Counted from the first letter of the stretch, positions 20,060-29,586 are shown. The stretch: 64,000 nucleotides of DNA from Salidesulfovibrio onnuriiensis (GCF_008001235.1 NZ_CP040751.1:1967001-2031000), one strand, 5' to 3'. Numbers and translations are program-made. The notes: generated by a model not told the origin, from the sequence alone.

Positions 20060-21076
20060 TTATTTGCCGAACGGACAGACCGGGTAGCGGCAGACTTCGC
20101 ATGCAGCGCAAAATCCGCCGTGTCCCATGCCTGTGATATCCTCTCTCGTGACTTCCTCCCCGGCCAGCAGGCGGGGGACCACCAGGTCGAAAATGCTGGC
20201 CCGGTAATACATGACGCAGCCCGGCAGCCCCAGGACGGGCACGTCGCCGAGCTTGGCGAGCATGAACATGACCCCCGGGAACGTGGGCGAACCGTAGGTG
20301 ACCACCTCGGCGCCCGTGGCGCGGATGGCCGTGGGGGTCTGGTCGTCCGGGTCCACGGACATGCCGCCCGTGACCACCACCATCTGCGCGCCCTCGGCGA
20401 TGAAGGCCAGGATGGCGTCGCGGGTCATGGACGGGTCGTCCGAGGCGAGCCGCTGGCCCATGACCGTGGATCCCAGTTTCTTGAATTTCTTGCGGATGAC
20501 AGGGCCGAACTTGTCCTGGATGCGGCCGTGAAAGACCTCGCTGCCCGTGGTCACCAGGCCGACCTTGTGGTGGCTGAAGGGGCGGATGCCGACCACGTAG
20601 TCGTATTCGCCACAGATGGCCTCCACCTGCTTGATCTTCCTCTCGTCGATGACCAGGGGCACCACGCGGGTTCCTGCGACCGGGCGGGGATCGGTGACCT
20701 GCTGGCCGTTGTGCATGGTGGCCAGCACCACTTCCTCTATGGCGTTGATGCGGTTCAGGGCCTCCACGTTCACGTGCAGCAGGCCCGGCTCGGCCAGAAA
20801 GTTGATGCGGCCCTCGCTGACCTCGGAAAGGGTGATGCCGGGGCCGACCGCCGCCCGGGCTATGCGCTCGGCGGCCTCGTTTTCATGGATGTGGCCCTTT
20901 TCCAGGTTGAGCACGTAAACGTGCTCCTTGCCGATCTCCAGCAGGGCCTCGATGTCCTGTTTCTCGATGATGTGGCCCTTGCGGAAGGCGGGGCCCTTGA
21001 ACTCTCCGGGAACGATGCGGGTCATGTCGTGGCACAGCACCATGCCTACGGCTTCCTGTACGGGGACTGTCTTCAT
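20060..21076 (-). CDS. Molybdopterin-binding MoeA/MogA-like protein with cysteine-rich C-terminus
   Basis: 338 residues from the ATG at 21076 (GAGGAG ribosome site ten bases upstream). The central part has the MoCF-binding signature VGLVTTGSEVFHGRI and VVVTGGMSVDPDDQTPTAIRATGA, as in MoeA and MogA-type domains that adenylate or load molybdenum cofactor. The region before it (KGPAFRKGHIIEKQDIEALLEIGKE) resembles the MoeA N-domain. The last 20 residues carry C-x2-C-x2-C-x4-C (Cys323, 326, 329, 334), which is not a standard MoeA feature and could hold an Fe-S cluster or a metal. It is first in the minus-strand Mop cluster, so molybdenum insertion into or sorting to Mop is the natural inference. 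Confidence 0.85.
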   Translation of the reverse strand: MKTVPVQEAVGMVLCHDMTRIVPGEFKGPAFRKGHIIEKQDIEALLEIGKEHVYVLNLEKGHIHENEAAERIARAAVGPGITLSEVSEGRINFLAEPGLLHVNVEALNRINAIEEVVLATMHNGQQVTDPRPVAGTRVVPLVIDERKIKQVEAICGEYDYVVGIRPFSHHKVGLVTTGSEVFHGRIQDKFGPVIRKKFKKLGSTVMGQRLASDDPSMTRDAILAFIAEGAQMVVVTGGMSVDPDDQTPTAIRATGAEVVTYGSPTFPGVMFMLAKLGDVPVLGLPGCVMYYRASIFDLVVPRLLAGEEVTREDITGMGHGGFCAACEVCRYPVCPFGK

Positions 21077-21459
21077 TCGTGCGGAGCTCCTCGGTCGTGC
21101 ATTCAAAGGTGGAAAACGCACCATCTTTCCTGGCTTAAGATGGCTGCAATACGGTCAAATTTTGCTTTGTGCTCGAAGGGCATAACGCTTGGCTAGGGCG
21201 GTACCCTGTCTGGATTCGGGGCGGCAATGGATTGTCTACCCATTATGCCGAAATGGACTTAACAATAGGTTGATTCAAATGCCGAGTCAACGACATTTGT
21301 AAAATGAATGGGGTGATACGTCCGGGGCAGGTGCCTGTGGCCTCTGGTGCGGATCGATTCGGAGAGTAGTATAACGGCTCCCCCTCTCCAGTTCTTCTTT
21401 CACACAATTGCTTTTGACGAAAATGCTGTGCTAGGGGAGGGGAAACAACGAGGAAAGCA
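21077..21459. other. 383-base divergent intergenic region
   Basis: This separates the MoeA-like gene (-) from the membrane protein gene (+) and must hold both promoters. No ModE-like palindrome, molybdenum-cofactor riboswitch core or convincing promoter pair was recognised. A TTGACG hexamer lies at 21414-21419 without a good -10. It also contains a half copy (21376-21395) of the palindromic repeat at 22893-22933. Confidence 0.5.
21376..21395. repeat. Half copy of the dispersed palindromic repeat
   Basis: These 20 bases match 19 of 20 positions of the right arm and flank of the palindrome at 22893-22933 (22918-22937). The left arm is missing here, so no hairpin forms. Confidence 0.6.
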
Positions 21460-22701
21460 ATGGATATTCGTACAAAGATAGTGGAATTGATTGAGGATCC
21501 GGACGGCATGGAACGCCTGTACCGCGAGGGGAAGCAGTCTTTTGTGGCCGCGTACGGGGATGTCCTGGCCGAGCGGCCGGACTCGCTGCTGCTTCGCGCC
21601 TGGAAGGCACGGCTGGAATATGCCTCGGCCGCCGCCAAAAAGCTTACCGGTATCGACCTGCTGCTCATGGTGCTGCTGTGCCTTGCGGCCGGGTGCCTGT
21701 ACAAGGTGCCGGACTGGAGCCTTGTGGACAGTTTCGAATACATCCCGCGCTACGTGGCCCTGATTCCCTTTGCGGCCATGGCGGCCTTCACCCTGCACAT
21801 GCGCGGCTGGCCCAGGGCGGGCGCGGGCATCGCCCTTGGAGTGGCCGCCGTGCTGGCCGGGTACATGCATCTGGTGCCCTCGGACTGGGAGGACGCCTAC
21901 ACCTTGTCCTGCGTGCACGTGCCGTTTTTTCTCTGGTGCGTCTATGGCCTGGTCCGCATGGGCCGGGACTGGCGCAGCGCCGGGGCGCGTATCGAATACA
22001 TCCGCTTTTTCGGCGAGCTGGTCATCCATGCCGGGCTGCTGTTCATCGGCGGCGGTATTTTGCTGCTGCTCACCGCCGGTCTGTTCGACCTCCTGGGGTT
22101 GCCCACCTACTGGGTGTTCGACTATGTGGCCATCTACGGGCTGGCGTCCATCCCGCTGGTGGCGGCCTGGGCCACGGACACCTATTCCGCTGCCCGGCGC
22201 ATCGTGCCGCTCATGGCCCGCATCTTTGCGCCGCTGCTGCTGGTGCTCATCGTGGCCTACATGGTCGCGCTGGCCTGGAACCTGGGCGAGCTTTTCCGCG
22301 ACCGGGACACGCTCCTGATGTACAACGTCCTGCTGCTGAGCGTCCTGGCCACAGCCGTGTTCACCCTGACCGGGCGTCGCGAGCACGGCGAAAGCGCGGT
22401 GGCCAACTCCATCATCTTCTGGATGCTGGCGGCCACGCTGGTGCTGGATGTCATCGGTGTCTGCGCCATCGGCTGGCGCATCTACGAGTACGGGGGCATT
22501 ACCGCCAACCGTTTGGCCGTGCTCGGTTCCAACCTGGCGGTGTTCGGCAATCTCGCCGTGCTCTGCCTCGGGTATCTGCGCCATTGGCGGGGCCGGGCGT
22601 CGCTGGATGATGTGGAACGCGGACTGGCCGCCTATTTGCCGGTTTATTCGGCCTGGACTGCTTTTGTCATCTTTATTTTGCCCTGGATATTCAGGTATTA
22701 A
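21460..22701 (+). CDS. Uncharacterised multi-pass membrane protein
   Basis: 413 residues. A soluble N-terminal segment of about 60 residues, rich in Glu, Arg and Asp, precedes roughly ten hydrophobic segments, including LLLMVLLCLAAGCLY, VALIPFAAMAAFTL, LLFIGGGILLLLTAGLF and LLLVLIVAYMVALAW, ending in FVIFILPWIFRY. No catalytic or transport motif was recognised. The layout (small cytoplasmic head, then a helical bundle without charged pores) recalls DUF4153-type proteins, but the identification is weak. It stands alone between the Mop cluster and the ATPase operon, with several hairpins after it. Codon use is like its neighbours. Confidence 0.75.
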   Translation: MDIRTKIVELIEDPDGMERLYREGKQSFVAAYGDVLAERPDSLLLRAWKARLEYASAAAKKLTGIDLLLMVLLCLAAGCLYKVPDWSLVDSFEYIPRYVALIPFAAMAAFTLHMRGWPRAGAGIALGVAAVLAGYMHLVPSDWEDAYTLSCVHVPFFLWCVYGLVRMGRDWRSAGARIEYIRFFGELVIHAGLLFIGGGILLLLTAGLFDLLGLPTYWVFDYVAIYGLASIPLVAAWATDTYSAARRIVPLMARIFAPLLLVLIVAYMVALAWNLGELFRDRDTLLMYNVLLLSVLATAVFTLTGRREHGESAVANSIIFWMLAATLVLDVIGVCAIGWRIYEYGGITANRLAVLGSNLAVFGNLAVLCLGYLRHWRGRASLDDVERGLAAYLPVYSAWTAFVIFILPWIFRY

Positions 22702-22721
22702 GACAATGTTGTCTCCGACGG

Positions 22722-22744
22722 GCAAGGGGGATAATCCCCCTTGC
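22722..22744. repeat. Inverted repeat GCAAGGGGGA/TCCCCCTTGC
   Basis: A 10-bp perfect stem with loop TAA follows the membrane-protein gene by 20 bases. Its sequence closely resembles the atpG terminator (29557-29581), but no T tract follows, so it is better treated as a member of a small dispersed palindrome family. Confidence 0.65.
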
Positions 22745-22756
22745 ATCCCTCGGCTT

Positions 22757-22805
22757 GTGAGTGCTTCTTTGGCTTTCGCTACGCTCAAGTCAAATTCGCA
22801 CTCAC
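22757..22805. repeat. Two-step imperfect inverted repeat
   Basis: Outer arms GTGAGTGC/GCACTCAC (22757-22764, 22798-22805) enclose symmetric TTC bulges and inner arms TTTGGCTT/AAGTCAAA with one G-T pair, around an 11-base loop. A REP-like element or structured RNA is possible; it does not resemble CIRCE. Confidence 0.55.
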
Positions 22806-22829
22806 TGGGGAAATACGAAAGAAACAATC

Positions 22830-22866
22830 AAAACGCCCGGCGGCTGCCAAACCGCCGGGCGTTTTT
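22830..22866. terminator. Bidirectional intrinsic terminator upstream of the ATPase operon
   Basis: The 14-bp stem AAAACGCCCGGCGG/CCGCCGGGCGTTTT with an eight-base loop is followed by T5. It should insulate the atp operon from upstream transcription. Confidence 0.9.
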
Positions 22867-22892
22867 GTCAAAAGTTTTTGAAGAGGAGAGGT

Positions 22893-22933
22893 CTGGAGAG
22901 GGGGAACCTTTTTTAAAGGTTCCCCCTCTCCAG
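22893..22933. repeat. Perfect 19-bp palindromic repeat
   Basis: Arms 22893-22911 and 22915-22933 are perfectly complementary around a TTT loop. Related copies lie at 21376-21395 (half) and 50620-50653 (whole, variant). It ends about 60 bases before atpD, so it could also lie within the atp leader. Confidence 0.75.
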
Positions 22934-22977
22934 TTCTGACTCCCGATTTCGAAATTTCCCTTTTGTTTTGTCCATGA

Positions 22978-24390
<1,413 letters not shown>

Positions 24391-24392
24391 CC

Positions 24393-24785
24393 GTGCGTCT
24401 GATCATTGCATTGCCCGACAGCATCCCGCTGGACCGCGAGGTCTCCCGCGTGCGCGCCGGGGGCCTGAACGGCTCGTTCACGCTGCTGGAGAACCATGTG
24501 GATTTCGTGACCCTGCTGCGGCCGGGCATTCTTTCCTACGAGGACGAGAACGGCGAGCACATGGCCGCAGTGAACCGGGGCGTGCTGGTCAAGCGCGGCG
24601 GCGAGGTGCGCGTTTCCACGCTGGACGCGGTGACGGACAGGCCGCTGGGATCGCTGCGGGAGGCCGTGGCCGAACGGTTTACCGAGGAAGACGAAGCCGA
24701 GGCAAAGGCCCGGCAGGCCGTGGCCAAGATAGAGGCCGGTTTTCTGCGGCGGCTGGTGGATCTCGGCGCGGAGCAGGGGGAATGA
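24393..24785 (+). CDS. atpC: N-ATPase epsilon subunit
   Basis: 130 residues of the central-stalk epsilon subunit, which couples and regulates rotation. It begins with a GTG two bases after atpD. The N-terminal beta-sandwich shows GGLNGSFTLLENHVDFVTLLRPGILSY, the normal LGILPGH-type region in altered form, and VNRGVLVKRGGEVRVST. A helical C-terminal tail (EDEAEAKARQAVAKIEAGFLRRL) follows. Its stop TGA overlaps the next start (ATGA), keeping the genes coupled. It is somewhat divergent from canonical epsilon proteins, as expected for the N-type lineage. Confidence 0.88.
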   Translation: MRLIIALPDSIPLDREVSRVRAGGLNGSFTLLENHVDFVTLLRPGILSYEDENGEHMAAVNRGVLVKRGGEVRVSTLDAVTDRPLGSLREAVAERFTEEDEAEAKARQAVAKIEAGFLRRLVDLGAEQGE

Positions 24786-25093
24786 TGGCCGGACCGGAAA
24801 GGGATTTCAGAAAGGCCGTGGAGGCCGAGGAAAAGCGCAGGCTCCGGGCGCGCAAGCAGGAGCACAGCGCCTGGTTCGGGCTGGGCATGTTCGGCTTGGT
24901 GGGTTGGGCCGTGGCCATCCCCACGGTGCTCGGCGTGGCCCTGGGTGTCTGGCTCGACAACCGCTTCGAGGACAGCCGGTCCTGGACCCTGAGCTTTCTG
25001 GGCGTGGGCATTCTGGTGGGCTGCATCAACGCCTGGTTCTGGGTCAGCCGCGAAAGCCGGCATCACGACAACCACCCGGAGGACAAGTCATGA
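24782..25093 (+). CDS. atpQ: N-ATPase accessory membrane protein AtpQ (AtpI-like)
   Basis: 103 residues with a basic, charged N-terminus (about 1-30, many Lys/Arg/Glu) and two membrane helices: LGMFGLVGWAVAIPTVLGVALGVWL and LSFLGVGILVGCINAWFWV. The short loop between them contains DNRFEDSRSW. This two-helix plan with the G-x3-G-x-W-L-D ending is that of the AtpI/AtpZ/AtpQ family, small proteins thought to help rotor-ring assembly or Mg/Ca movement. Start and stop overlap both neighbours by four bases. Position directly after atpC and before atpR is the diagnostic N-ATPase arrangement. Confidence 0.83.
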   Translation: MMAGPERDFRKAVEAEEKRRLRARKQEHSAWFGLGMFGLVGWAVAIPTVLGVALGVWLDNRFEDSRSWTLSFLGVGILVGCINAWFWVSRESRHHDNHPEDKS

Positions 25094-25383
25094 CCTTTGA
25101 TCCCGCAGCACTGGCCCTTGGCCTGATCACGGGCCTCCTGAGCGGCGTCCTGTATTTCGGCGGCCTGTGGCTGACCGTGCGCCGCCTGTCCGCTGTCTCT
25201 CGTCCCGGCCTGCTCATGGTTCTGAGTTTCGTGCTGCGGGCCGGACTCACGGTGGCGGCCTTCGCCCTGGTCTCGGGCCGGTCGGCCCCGGTGTTCGCGG
25301 CCTGCCTGCTCGGGTTCCTGGCGGTGCGGCAGGTGGGCGTGCGCCGAGCCCGCGCCGGACTCGGGGGCGGGGAGGAGAGCTGA
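25090..25383 (+). CDS. atpR: N-ATPase accessory membrane protein AtpR
   Basis: 97 residues with three predicted membrane helices: ALALGLITGLLSGVLYFGGLWL, LLMVLSFVLRAGLTVAAFALV and VFAACLLGFLAVRQVGV. An arginine lies inside the middle helix (SFVLRAGL) and two more in the loop LTVRRL. A membrane-embedded arginine is the known feature of AtpR and has been proposed to pair with the rotor carboxylates. The gene is found essentially only in N-ATPase operons. It overlaps atpQ by four bases, and its TGA shares one base with the atpB ATG. Confidence 0.83.
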   Translation: MTFDPAALALGLITGLLSGVLYFGGLWLTVRRLSAVSRPGLLMVLSFVLRAGLTVAAFALVSGRSAPVFAACLLGFLAVRQVGVRRARAGLGGGEES

Positions 25384-26105
25384 TGGACATCAAGCAGATA
25401 AGCCCGGACCAGGTGGTCTATCTTTCCGTGGGGCCGTTCAACCTGAACGCAACCATCGTCTACACCTGGCTGGTCATGGCGCTGCTGGTGCTGGCCTGCA
25501 TCCTCATCACCCGGCGCATGACCCCTTCCGAAAACATGTCGCGCTGGCAGAACCTGCTGGAGATCGTGGTGGGCTTCCTGCGCGGCCAGATCCGGGATGT
25601 GTTCGGCGAATCCCCGGACATGTACGTGCCCTACATCGGCACGCTGTTCGTGTTCATCGCCGTGTGCAACCTGCTGGCGGTGGTGCCGGGCTTCGAGCCG
25701 CCCACGGCTTCCCTTTCCACCACGGCGGCCCTGGCCCTGACCGTGTTCGCGGCGGTCATCGGCTTCGGGCTCATGCGCCGAGGGGTGAAGGGATATCTGC
25801 TCCAGTATGTCCAGCCCACGCCCATGATGCTGCCCTTCAACATCCTGGGCGAGTTCTCGCGCACCCTGGCCCTGGCCGTGCGCCTGTTCGGCAACATGAT
25901 GAGCGGGGCAAAGATCGCGGCCATCCTCCTGGCCATCGCCCCGCTGGTGTTTCCCATACTCATGAACGCCCTGGGCCTGCTCACGGGCATCATCCAGGCC
26001 TATATCTTCGCGGTGCTGGCCATGGTCTACATCGCCTCGGCCACCCGCGTGGAACGCGAACGGTACGAAAAGACCCGCAAACAACAGGGAGACGACAATG
26101 GATAA
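25383..26105 (+). CDS. atpB: N-ATPase a subunit
   Basis: 240 residues, the stator membrane subunit that forms the ion half-channels. The essential arginine is Arg167 in LALAVRLFGNMMSG, equivalent to E. coli Arg210. Upstream are PYIGTLFVFIAVCNLLAVVPGFEPPTAS and downstream IIQAYIFAVLAMVYI, both typical of the family. Five or six hydrophobic segments are visible. The protein starts at the ATG sharing a base with the atpR stop. Its last eight bases overlap atpE. Together with the c subunit it fixes ion specificity, which here looks like sodium from the c-subunit residues. Confidence 0.93.
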   Translation: MDIKQISPDQVVYLSVGPFNLNATIVYTWLVMALLVLACILITRRMTPSENMSRWQNLLEIVVGFLRGQIRDVFGESPDMYVPYIGTLFVFIAVCNLLAVVPGFEPPTASLSTTAALALTVFAAVIGFGLMRRGVKGYLLQYVQPTPMMLPFNILGEFSRTLALAVRLFGNMMSGAKIAAILLAIAPLVFPILMNALGLLTGIIQAYIFAVLAMVYIASATRVERERYEKTRKQQGDDNG

Positions 26106-26373
26106 CATCGGATTGATCGGGCTGGCGTCGGTGCTGGCCGCGGGACTGACCATCGGCATCGGGGCCATCGGCCCGGCCATAGGCGAGGGGCGGGCCGTGG
26201 CCCAGGCCCTGGCCGCCATCGCCCAGCAGCCGGACGAGGCCAACATCCTGACCCGGACGCTCTTCGTGGGGCTGGCCATGATCGAATCCACGGCCATCTA
26301 CTGCTTCGTGGTTTCCATGATCCTGCTCTTCGCCAACCCGTTCTGGGATTTCGTCATCAAGCAGGGAGGCTGA
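26098..26373 (+). CDS. atpE: N-ATPase c subunit with sodium-ligand residues
   Basis: 91 residues forming a two-helix hairpin of the rotor ring. The first helix carries GPAIGEG with Glu30; the polar loop is AQQPDEAN; the second helix carries MIESTAIYCF with Glu63, Ser64, Thr65 and Tyr68. In Ilyobacter-type sodium rings, the ligands are a helix-1 Gln/Glu and a helix-2 Glu-Ser with a nearby Tyr, so all expected sodium ligands are present. Two carboxylates per hairpin (Glu30 and Glu63) are a recognised N-ATPase trait. Sodium use is therefore predicted from sequence but untested. Confidence 0.93.
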   Translation: MDNIGLIGLASVLAAGLTIGIGAIGPAIGEGRAVAQALAAIAQQPDEANILTRTLFVGLAMIESTAIYCFVVSMILLFANPFWDFVIKQGG

Positions 26374-26377
26374 GGCC

Positions 26378-27154
26378 GTGCTTATCGACTGGTACACCGT
26401 GGCCGCGCAGGCATTGAACTTCCTGGTGCTCGTGGCCCTGCTCAAGATCTTCCTCTTCGACCGCGTGGTCAAGATCATGGACCAGCGCCAGCAGTCCATT
26501 GACGAACGCCTGCGGCAGGCCCGGGAAGAACGCGAGCAGGCCGAGGCGCTACGGCTGTCCCTGGAGGCCGAGCGGAGCGCCCTGGAGGAAAATCGGGACC
26601 GGGAACTTCGAAGGGCCGCCCAGGAAGCGGACGAGCGCCGCAGGGAACTGCTGGAACAGGCCCGGAAGGAGGTCGACGGCCAGCGGGAGGCTTGGCGGGA
26701 ATCCCTGCGCCGGGAACGGGACGACCTGGACCGCAGGCTGGCCGGGGTTCTGGCGGGCGGGGTGCTGGATGTCAGCGCCCGTGCCCTCGGGGACCTGGCC
26801 GGGCAGGACATGATTCCGCCCATGGCCGACCGTTTCCTCGATGAACTGCGGGCCCTGCCCGAGCAGGAGCGCAAGGCGCTTGTCCGTGGGGCCGGGGAGA
26901 GCGGTGTTCTGGAGATAGCCGCGTTTTTCCCGCTGCCCGCTTCGGAGCGGGAGCGCGTGGCCGGTTCGGTGCGGGAAATCCTGGGCACGGATGCAAAGAT
27001 CCGTTTCACGGAATCCAGTGATGCGCCGGGCATGGTCGTCAGTGCGGACGGCCGCAGGTTCGGCTGGGACGTGACCCGCTATTTCGACCGTCTGGCCGAG
27101 TCCGTGGAGGAGGTGCTGGCGGGCGGCGATACCGGAGAAGGAAACCATGAGTGA
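26378..27154 (+). CDS. atpF: N-ATPase b subunit with long C-terminal, possibly delta-like, extension
   Basis: 258 residues, well above the 150-170 of ordinary b subunits. A single N-terminal membrane helix ([19 protein letters not shown]) leads into a long charged coiled coil from about residue 40 to 125. A globular part of about 130 residues follows, whose end ([26 protein letters not shown]) recalls the C-terminal strand-helix of delta/OSCP. Since no atpH gene is present in the operon, this extension probably replaces delta as the stator connector. Translation starts at a GTG. The gene overlaps atpA by eight bases. Confidence 0.88.
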   Translation: MLIDWYTVAAQALNFLVLVALLKIFLFDRVVKIMDQRQQSIDERLRQAREEREQAEALRLSLEAERSALEENRDRELRRAAQEADERRRELLEQARKEVDGQREAWRESLRRERDDLDRRLAGVLAGGVLDVSARALGDLAGQDMIPPMADRFLDELRALPEQERKALVRGAGESGVLEIAAFFPLPASERERVAGSVREILGTDAKIRFTESSDAPGMVVSADGRRFGWDVTRYFDRLAESVEEVLAGGDTGEGNHE

Positions 27155-28676
27155 CGACAGGTCCATTCTTTCCAGGGCTCTGGGCCGGGCAACCCGCGCC
27201 GTGGATTCCGCAGCGTCCGGCTTCCGGTTCCGGCCCGGCATGGAGCGCTACGGCAGCGTGGCTTCCATCGGCTCCGGCGTGGCCCGCATCAAGGGGCTTT
27301 CCGGGGTCATGGCCGACGAGCTGCTGGAAGTGGGCGGCAGCGCCACGGGCATGGCGCTCGACGTGGACCATGCCCTGACCGGGGCCGTGCTGCTGCGGGG
27401 CGGCGAGACCGTGCAGGCCGGGACCGAGGCCCGCCGGACGGGAAGGGTGGCCGACGTGCCCGTGGGCGAGGGATTGCTCGGCCGCGTGGTGGATGCCCTG
27501 GGCGCTCCCCTGGACGGGCGCGGCCCAGTGCGCGAGGACGCCCGGCTGCCCGTGGAACGACCCGCGCCGCCCATCATGGACCGCGACCCCGTGCAGGTGC
27601 CCATGCAGACCGGGCTCAAGGTGGTGGACGCCCTCATTCCGGTGGGGCGGGGCCAGCGCGAGCTCATCCTGGGTGACCGCCAGACCGGCAAGACCTCCAT
27701 TGCCCTGGACACCATCATCAATCAGCGCGGGCGCGGCGTGATCTGCGTGTATTGCGCCATAGGCAAGCGCGGATCCAGCGTGGGCAAGGTGGTGCAGGAA
27801 CTGCGCGAGAACGACGCCCTGGAATACACCACCGTGGTGGTCAGCACCGAGGAGGACGCCGCGGGCATGCAGTTCCTGGCCCCGTACGCCGCCACCAGCA
27901 TGGCCGAATATTTCATGGAGCAGGGACGGGACACGCTCATCGTCTATGACGACCTGACCCGGCACGCCCGGGCCTACCGCGAGCTTTCCCTGCTGCTGCG
28001 CAGGCCTCCGGGCCGCGAGGCCTTTCCCGGCGACATCTTTTACATCCATTCCAGGCTGCTGGAGCGCTCCACCCACCTGAAGCAGGAGCACGGCGGCGGC
28101 TCCCTCACGGCCCTGCCCGTGGTGGAGACCGAGGCCCAGAACCTTTCTGCCTACATCCCCACCAATCTCATTTCCATCACGGACGGGCAGATCTATCTTT
28201 CGCCCATCCTGTTCCGCAAGGGCATCCTGCCCGCCGTGGACGTCGGCAAGTCGGTTTCCCGCGTGGGCGGCAAGACCCAGTTGCGCGCCTATCGCGCCGT
28301 GGCCGGGGACCTGCGGCTGACCTATTCCCAGTTCGAGGAACTGGAGGTCTTTTCCCGGTTCGGCACGCGTCTGGACGACGACACGCGCCAGAAGATCGAG
28401 CGCGGCCGCAGGGTGCGCGAAATCCTCAAACAGCCCCGCTCCAGCCCGCTTACCGCCGCGCAGCAGGTCTTCATTCTGTTGGCCCTGGGAAGGGGCGTGT
28501 TCGACGGCCGTTCGGTGGAAGGGCTGGCCGAGGACCAGGGGGCCATTCTGGAACGGCTGGATGAGTCCCTCGCCGAACTGGCCGAGGCCGTGTTGCGGGG
28601 CGACAATCTGGAAGAGGCGGACATGCGGCGCATTGTGGACGAGGCCCGCGCAGTCCTGTGGGAGCCGGAGGGCTAG
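27147..28676 (+). CDS. atpA: N-ATPase alpha subunit
   Basis: 509 residues of the non-catalytic nucleotide-binding subunit of the F1 head. Walker A GDRQTGKT lies at 176-183; [18 protein letters not shown] and the [34 protein letters not shown] signature region, which is specific to alpha subunits, follow. [10 protein letters not shown] is also present. Length and motifs are normal. It overlaps atpF by eight bases, and its TAG is directly followed by the atpG start. Alpha normally binds delta at its N-terminus; here the N-terminus ([19 protein letters not shown]) is diverged, as expected if the long b subunit provides the contact. Confidence 0.96.
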   Translation: MSDDRSILSRALGRATRAVDSAASGFRFRPGMERYGSVASIGSGVARIKGLSGVMADELLEVGGSATGMALDVDHALTGAVLLRGGETVQAGTEARRTGRVADVPVGEGLLGRVVDALGAPLDGRGPVREDARLPVERPAPPIMDRDPVQVPMQTGLKVVDALIPVGRGQRELILGDRQTGKTSIALDTIINQRGRGVICVYCAIGKRGSSVGKVVQELRENDALEYTTVVVSTEEDAAGMQFLAPYAATSMAEYFMEQGRDTLIVYDDLTRHARAYRELSLLLRRPPGREAFPGDIFYIHSRLLERSTHLKQEHGGGSLTALPVVETEAQNLSAYIPTNLISITDGQIYLSPILFRKGILPAVDVGKSVSRVGGKTQLRAYRAVAGDLRLTYSQFEELEVFSRFGTRLDDDTRQKIERGRRVREILKQPRSSPLTAAQQVFILLALGRGVFDGRSVEGLAEDQGAILERLDESLAELAEAVLRGDNLEEADMRRIVDEARAVLWEPEG

Positions 28677-29570
28677 ATGCAGACCCTGGAAGCGCTCAAG
28701 CAGACCATTCATTCCACTTCGGAGCTGCATGCCGTGGTGCGGACCATGAAGACCCTGGCGGCCGTGAACATGCGCCAGTACGCCAGGGCCGGGGAGGCCG
28801 TGGGCCAGTACAGCCTGACCGTGGAGCAGGGGTTGGCCATGCTCTTCCGGGTGCGGCCGCATCTGGGGGGGACGGCCCGGCCGGGCGGCAGCGGCGTGCC
28901 CGGATTCATTGCCTTCGGAACGGACCAGGGCATGTGCGGCCAGCTCAACGAGGAGATCCACGGCGCGGCCCGGCGGTTGCTTTCCCGGCCAGCCGTGCGC
29001 GTGGCGGCCATGGGCGAGCGGCTGGCTGGCGTGTTTCAGGCCGAGGGGCAGGACGTGGAGCGCATTCTGGGGGTCCCCGGATCCGTTGCCTATGTGGCCC
29101 GGCTCGTGGCCGAGCTGCTGGACCTGATCCGCAACTGGACCGAGGAGGGTATCGGGTCCATAACGCTCATCAACACGCGGCCCGCTGCCGGAGCCTTGGG
29201 CACGGTGGAGATCACCCAGCTGCTGCCCATTGATCTTCCGGCCCTGCGCACGTCCCTGGAGCGGGAGGACTCCCGCCGGTGTCTGCCTCTTTTCACCCTG
29301 GATGATGAGGAACTGCTGGCCGGATTGCTGGAGCAGTATCTTTCCGTGACCCTGTACCGGGCCGCGGCAGAGTCCATGGTCAGCGAGAATTCCGCGCGGC
29401 TGGCCGCCATGCAGGGGGCGGAGCGCAACATTGAGGACCGGCTGGTGGAGCTTACTGATCTTTACAACCAGCGGCGTCAGTCAGGCATCACCGAAGAGCT
29501 TATGGACATCGTGTCCGGCTTTGAAGCCTTGAGTAGGGAGCTTTTTGTCTCAGACGAGCAAGGGGGCTAA
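28677..29570 (+). CDS. atpG: N-ATPase gamma subunit
   Basis: 297 residues; the rotating central shaft. The N-terminal helix (QTLEALKQTIHSTSELHAVVRTMKTLAAVNMRQY) and C-terminal helix (ESMVSENSARLAAMQGAERNIEDRLVEL, with YNQRRQSGITEEL) form the coiled coil inside the alpha3beta3 head. Both retain the recognisable gamma pattern, but the central domain is diverged. It starts immediately after the atpA stop and ends the operon. Its TAA stop codon is the loop of the terminator hairpin. Confidence 0.9.
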   Translation: MQTLEALKQTIHSTSELHAVVRTMKTLAAVNMRQYARAGEAVGQYSLTVEQGLAMLFRVRPHLGGTARPGGSGVPGFIAFGTDQGMCGQLNEEIHGAARRLLSRPAVRVAAMGERLAGVFQAEGQDVERILGVPGSVAYVARLVAELLDLIRNWTEEGIGSITLINTRPAAGALGTVEITQLLPIDLPALRTSLEREDSRRCLPLFTLDDEELLAGLLEQYLSVTLYRAAAESMVSENSARLAAMQGAERNIEDRLVELTDLYNQRRQSGITEELMDIVSGFEALSRELFVSDEQGG

Positions 29571-29586
29571 GCCCCCTTGCTTTTTA
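29557..29586 (+). terminator. Intrinsic terminator of the atp operon with the stop codon as its loop
   Basis: The 11-bp perfect stem AGCAAGGGGGC/GCCCCCTTGCT (29557-29567, 29571-29581) has loop TAA, which is the atpG stop codon, followed by T5. The closing ribosome would disrupt the hairpin, so termination may depend on ribosome release. Confidence 0.9.

Noticed and set aside
22757-22805. Possible CIRCE heat-shock operator (GAGTGC/GCACTC arms)
   Set aside because: The spacing is 33 bases and not nine, the outer TTAGC bases are missing, and the downstream genes are not chaperones.
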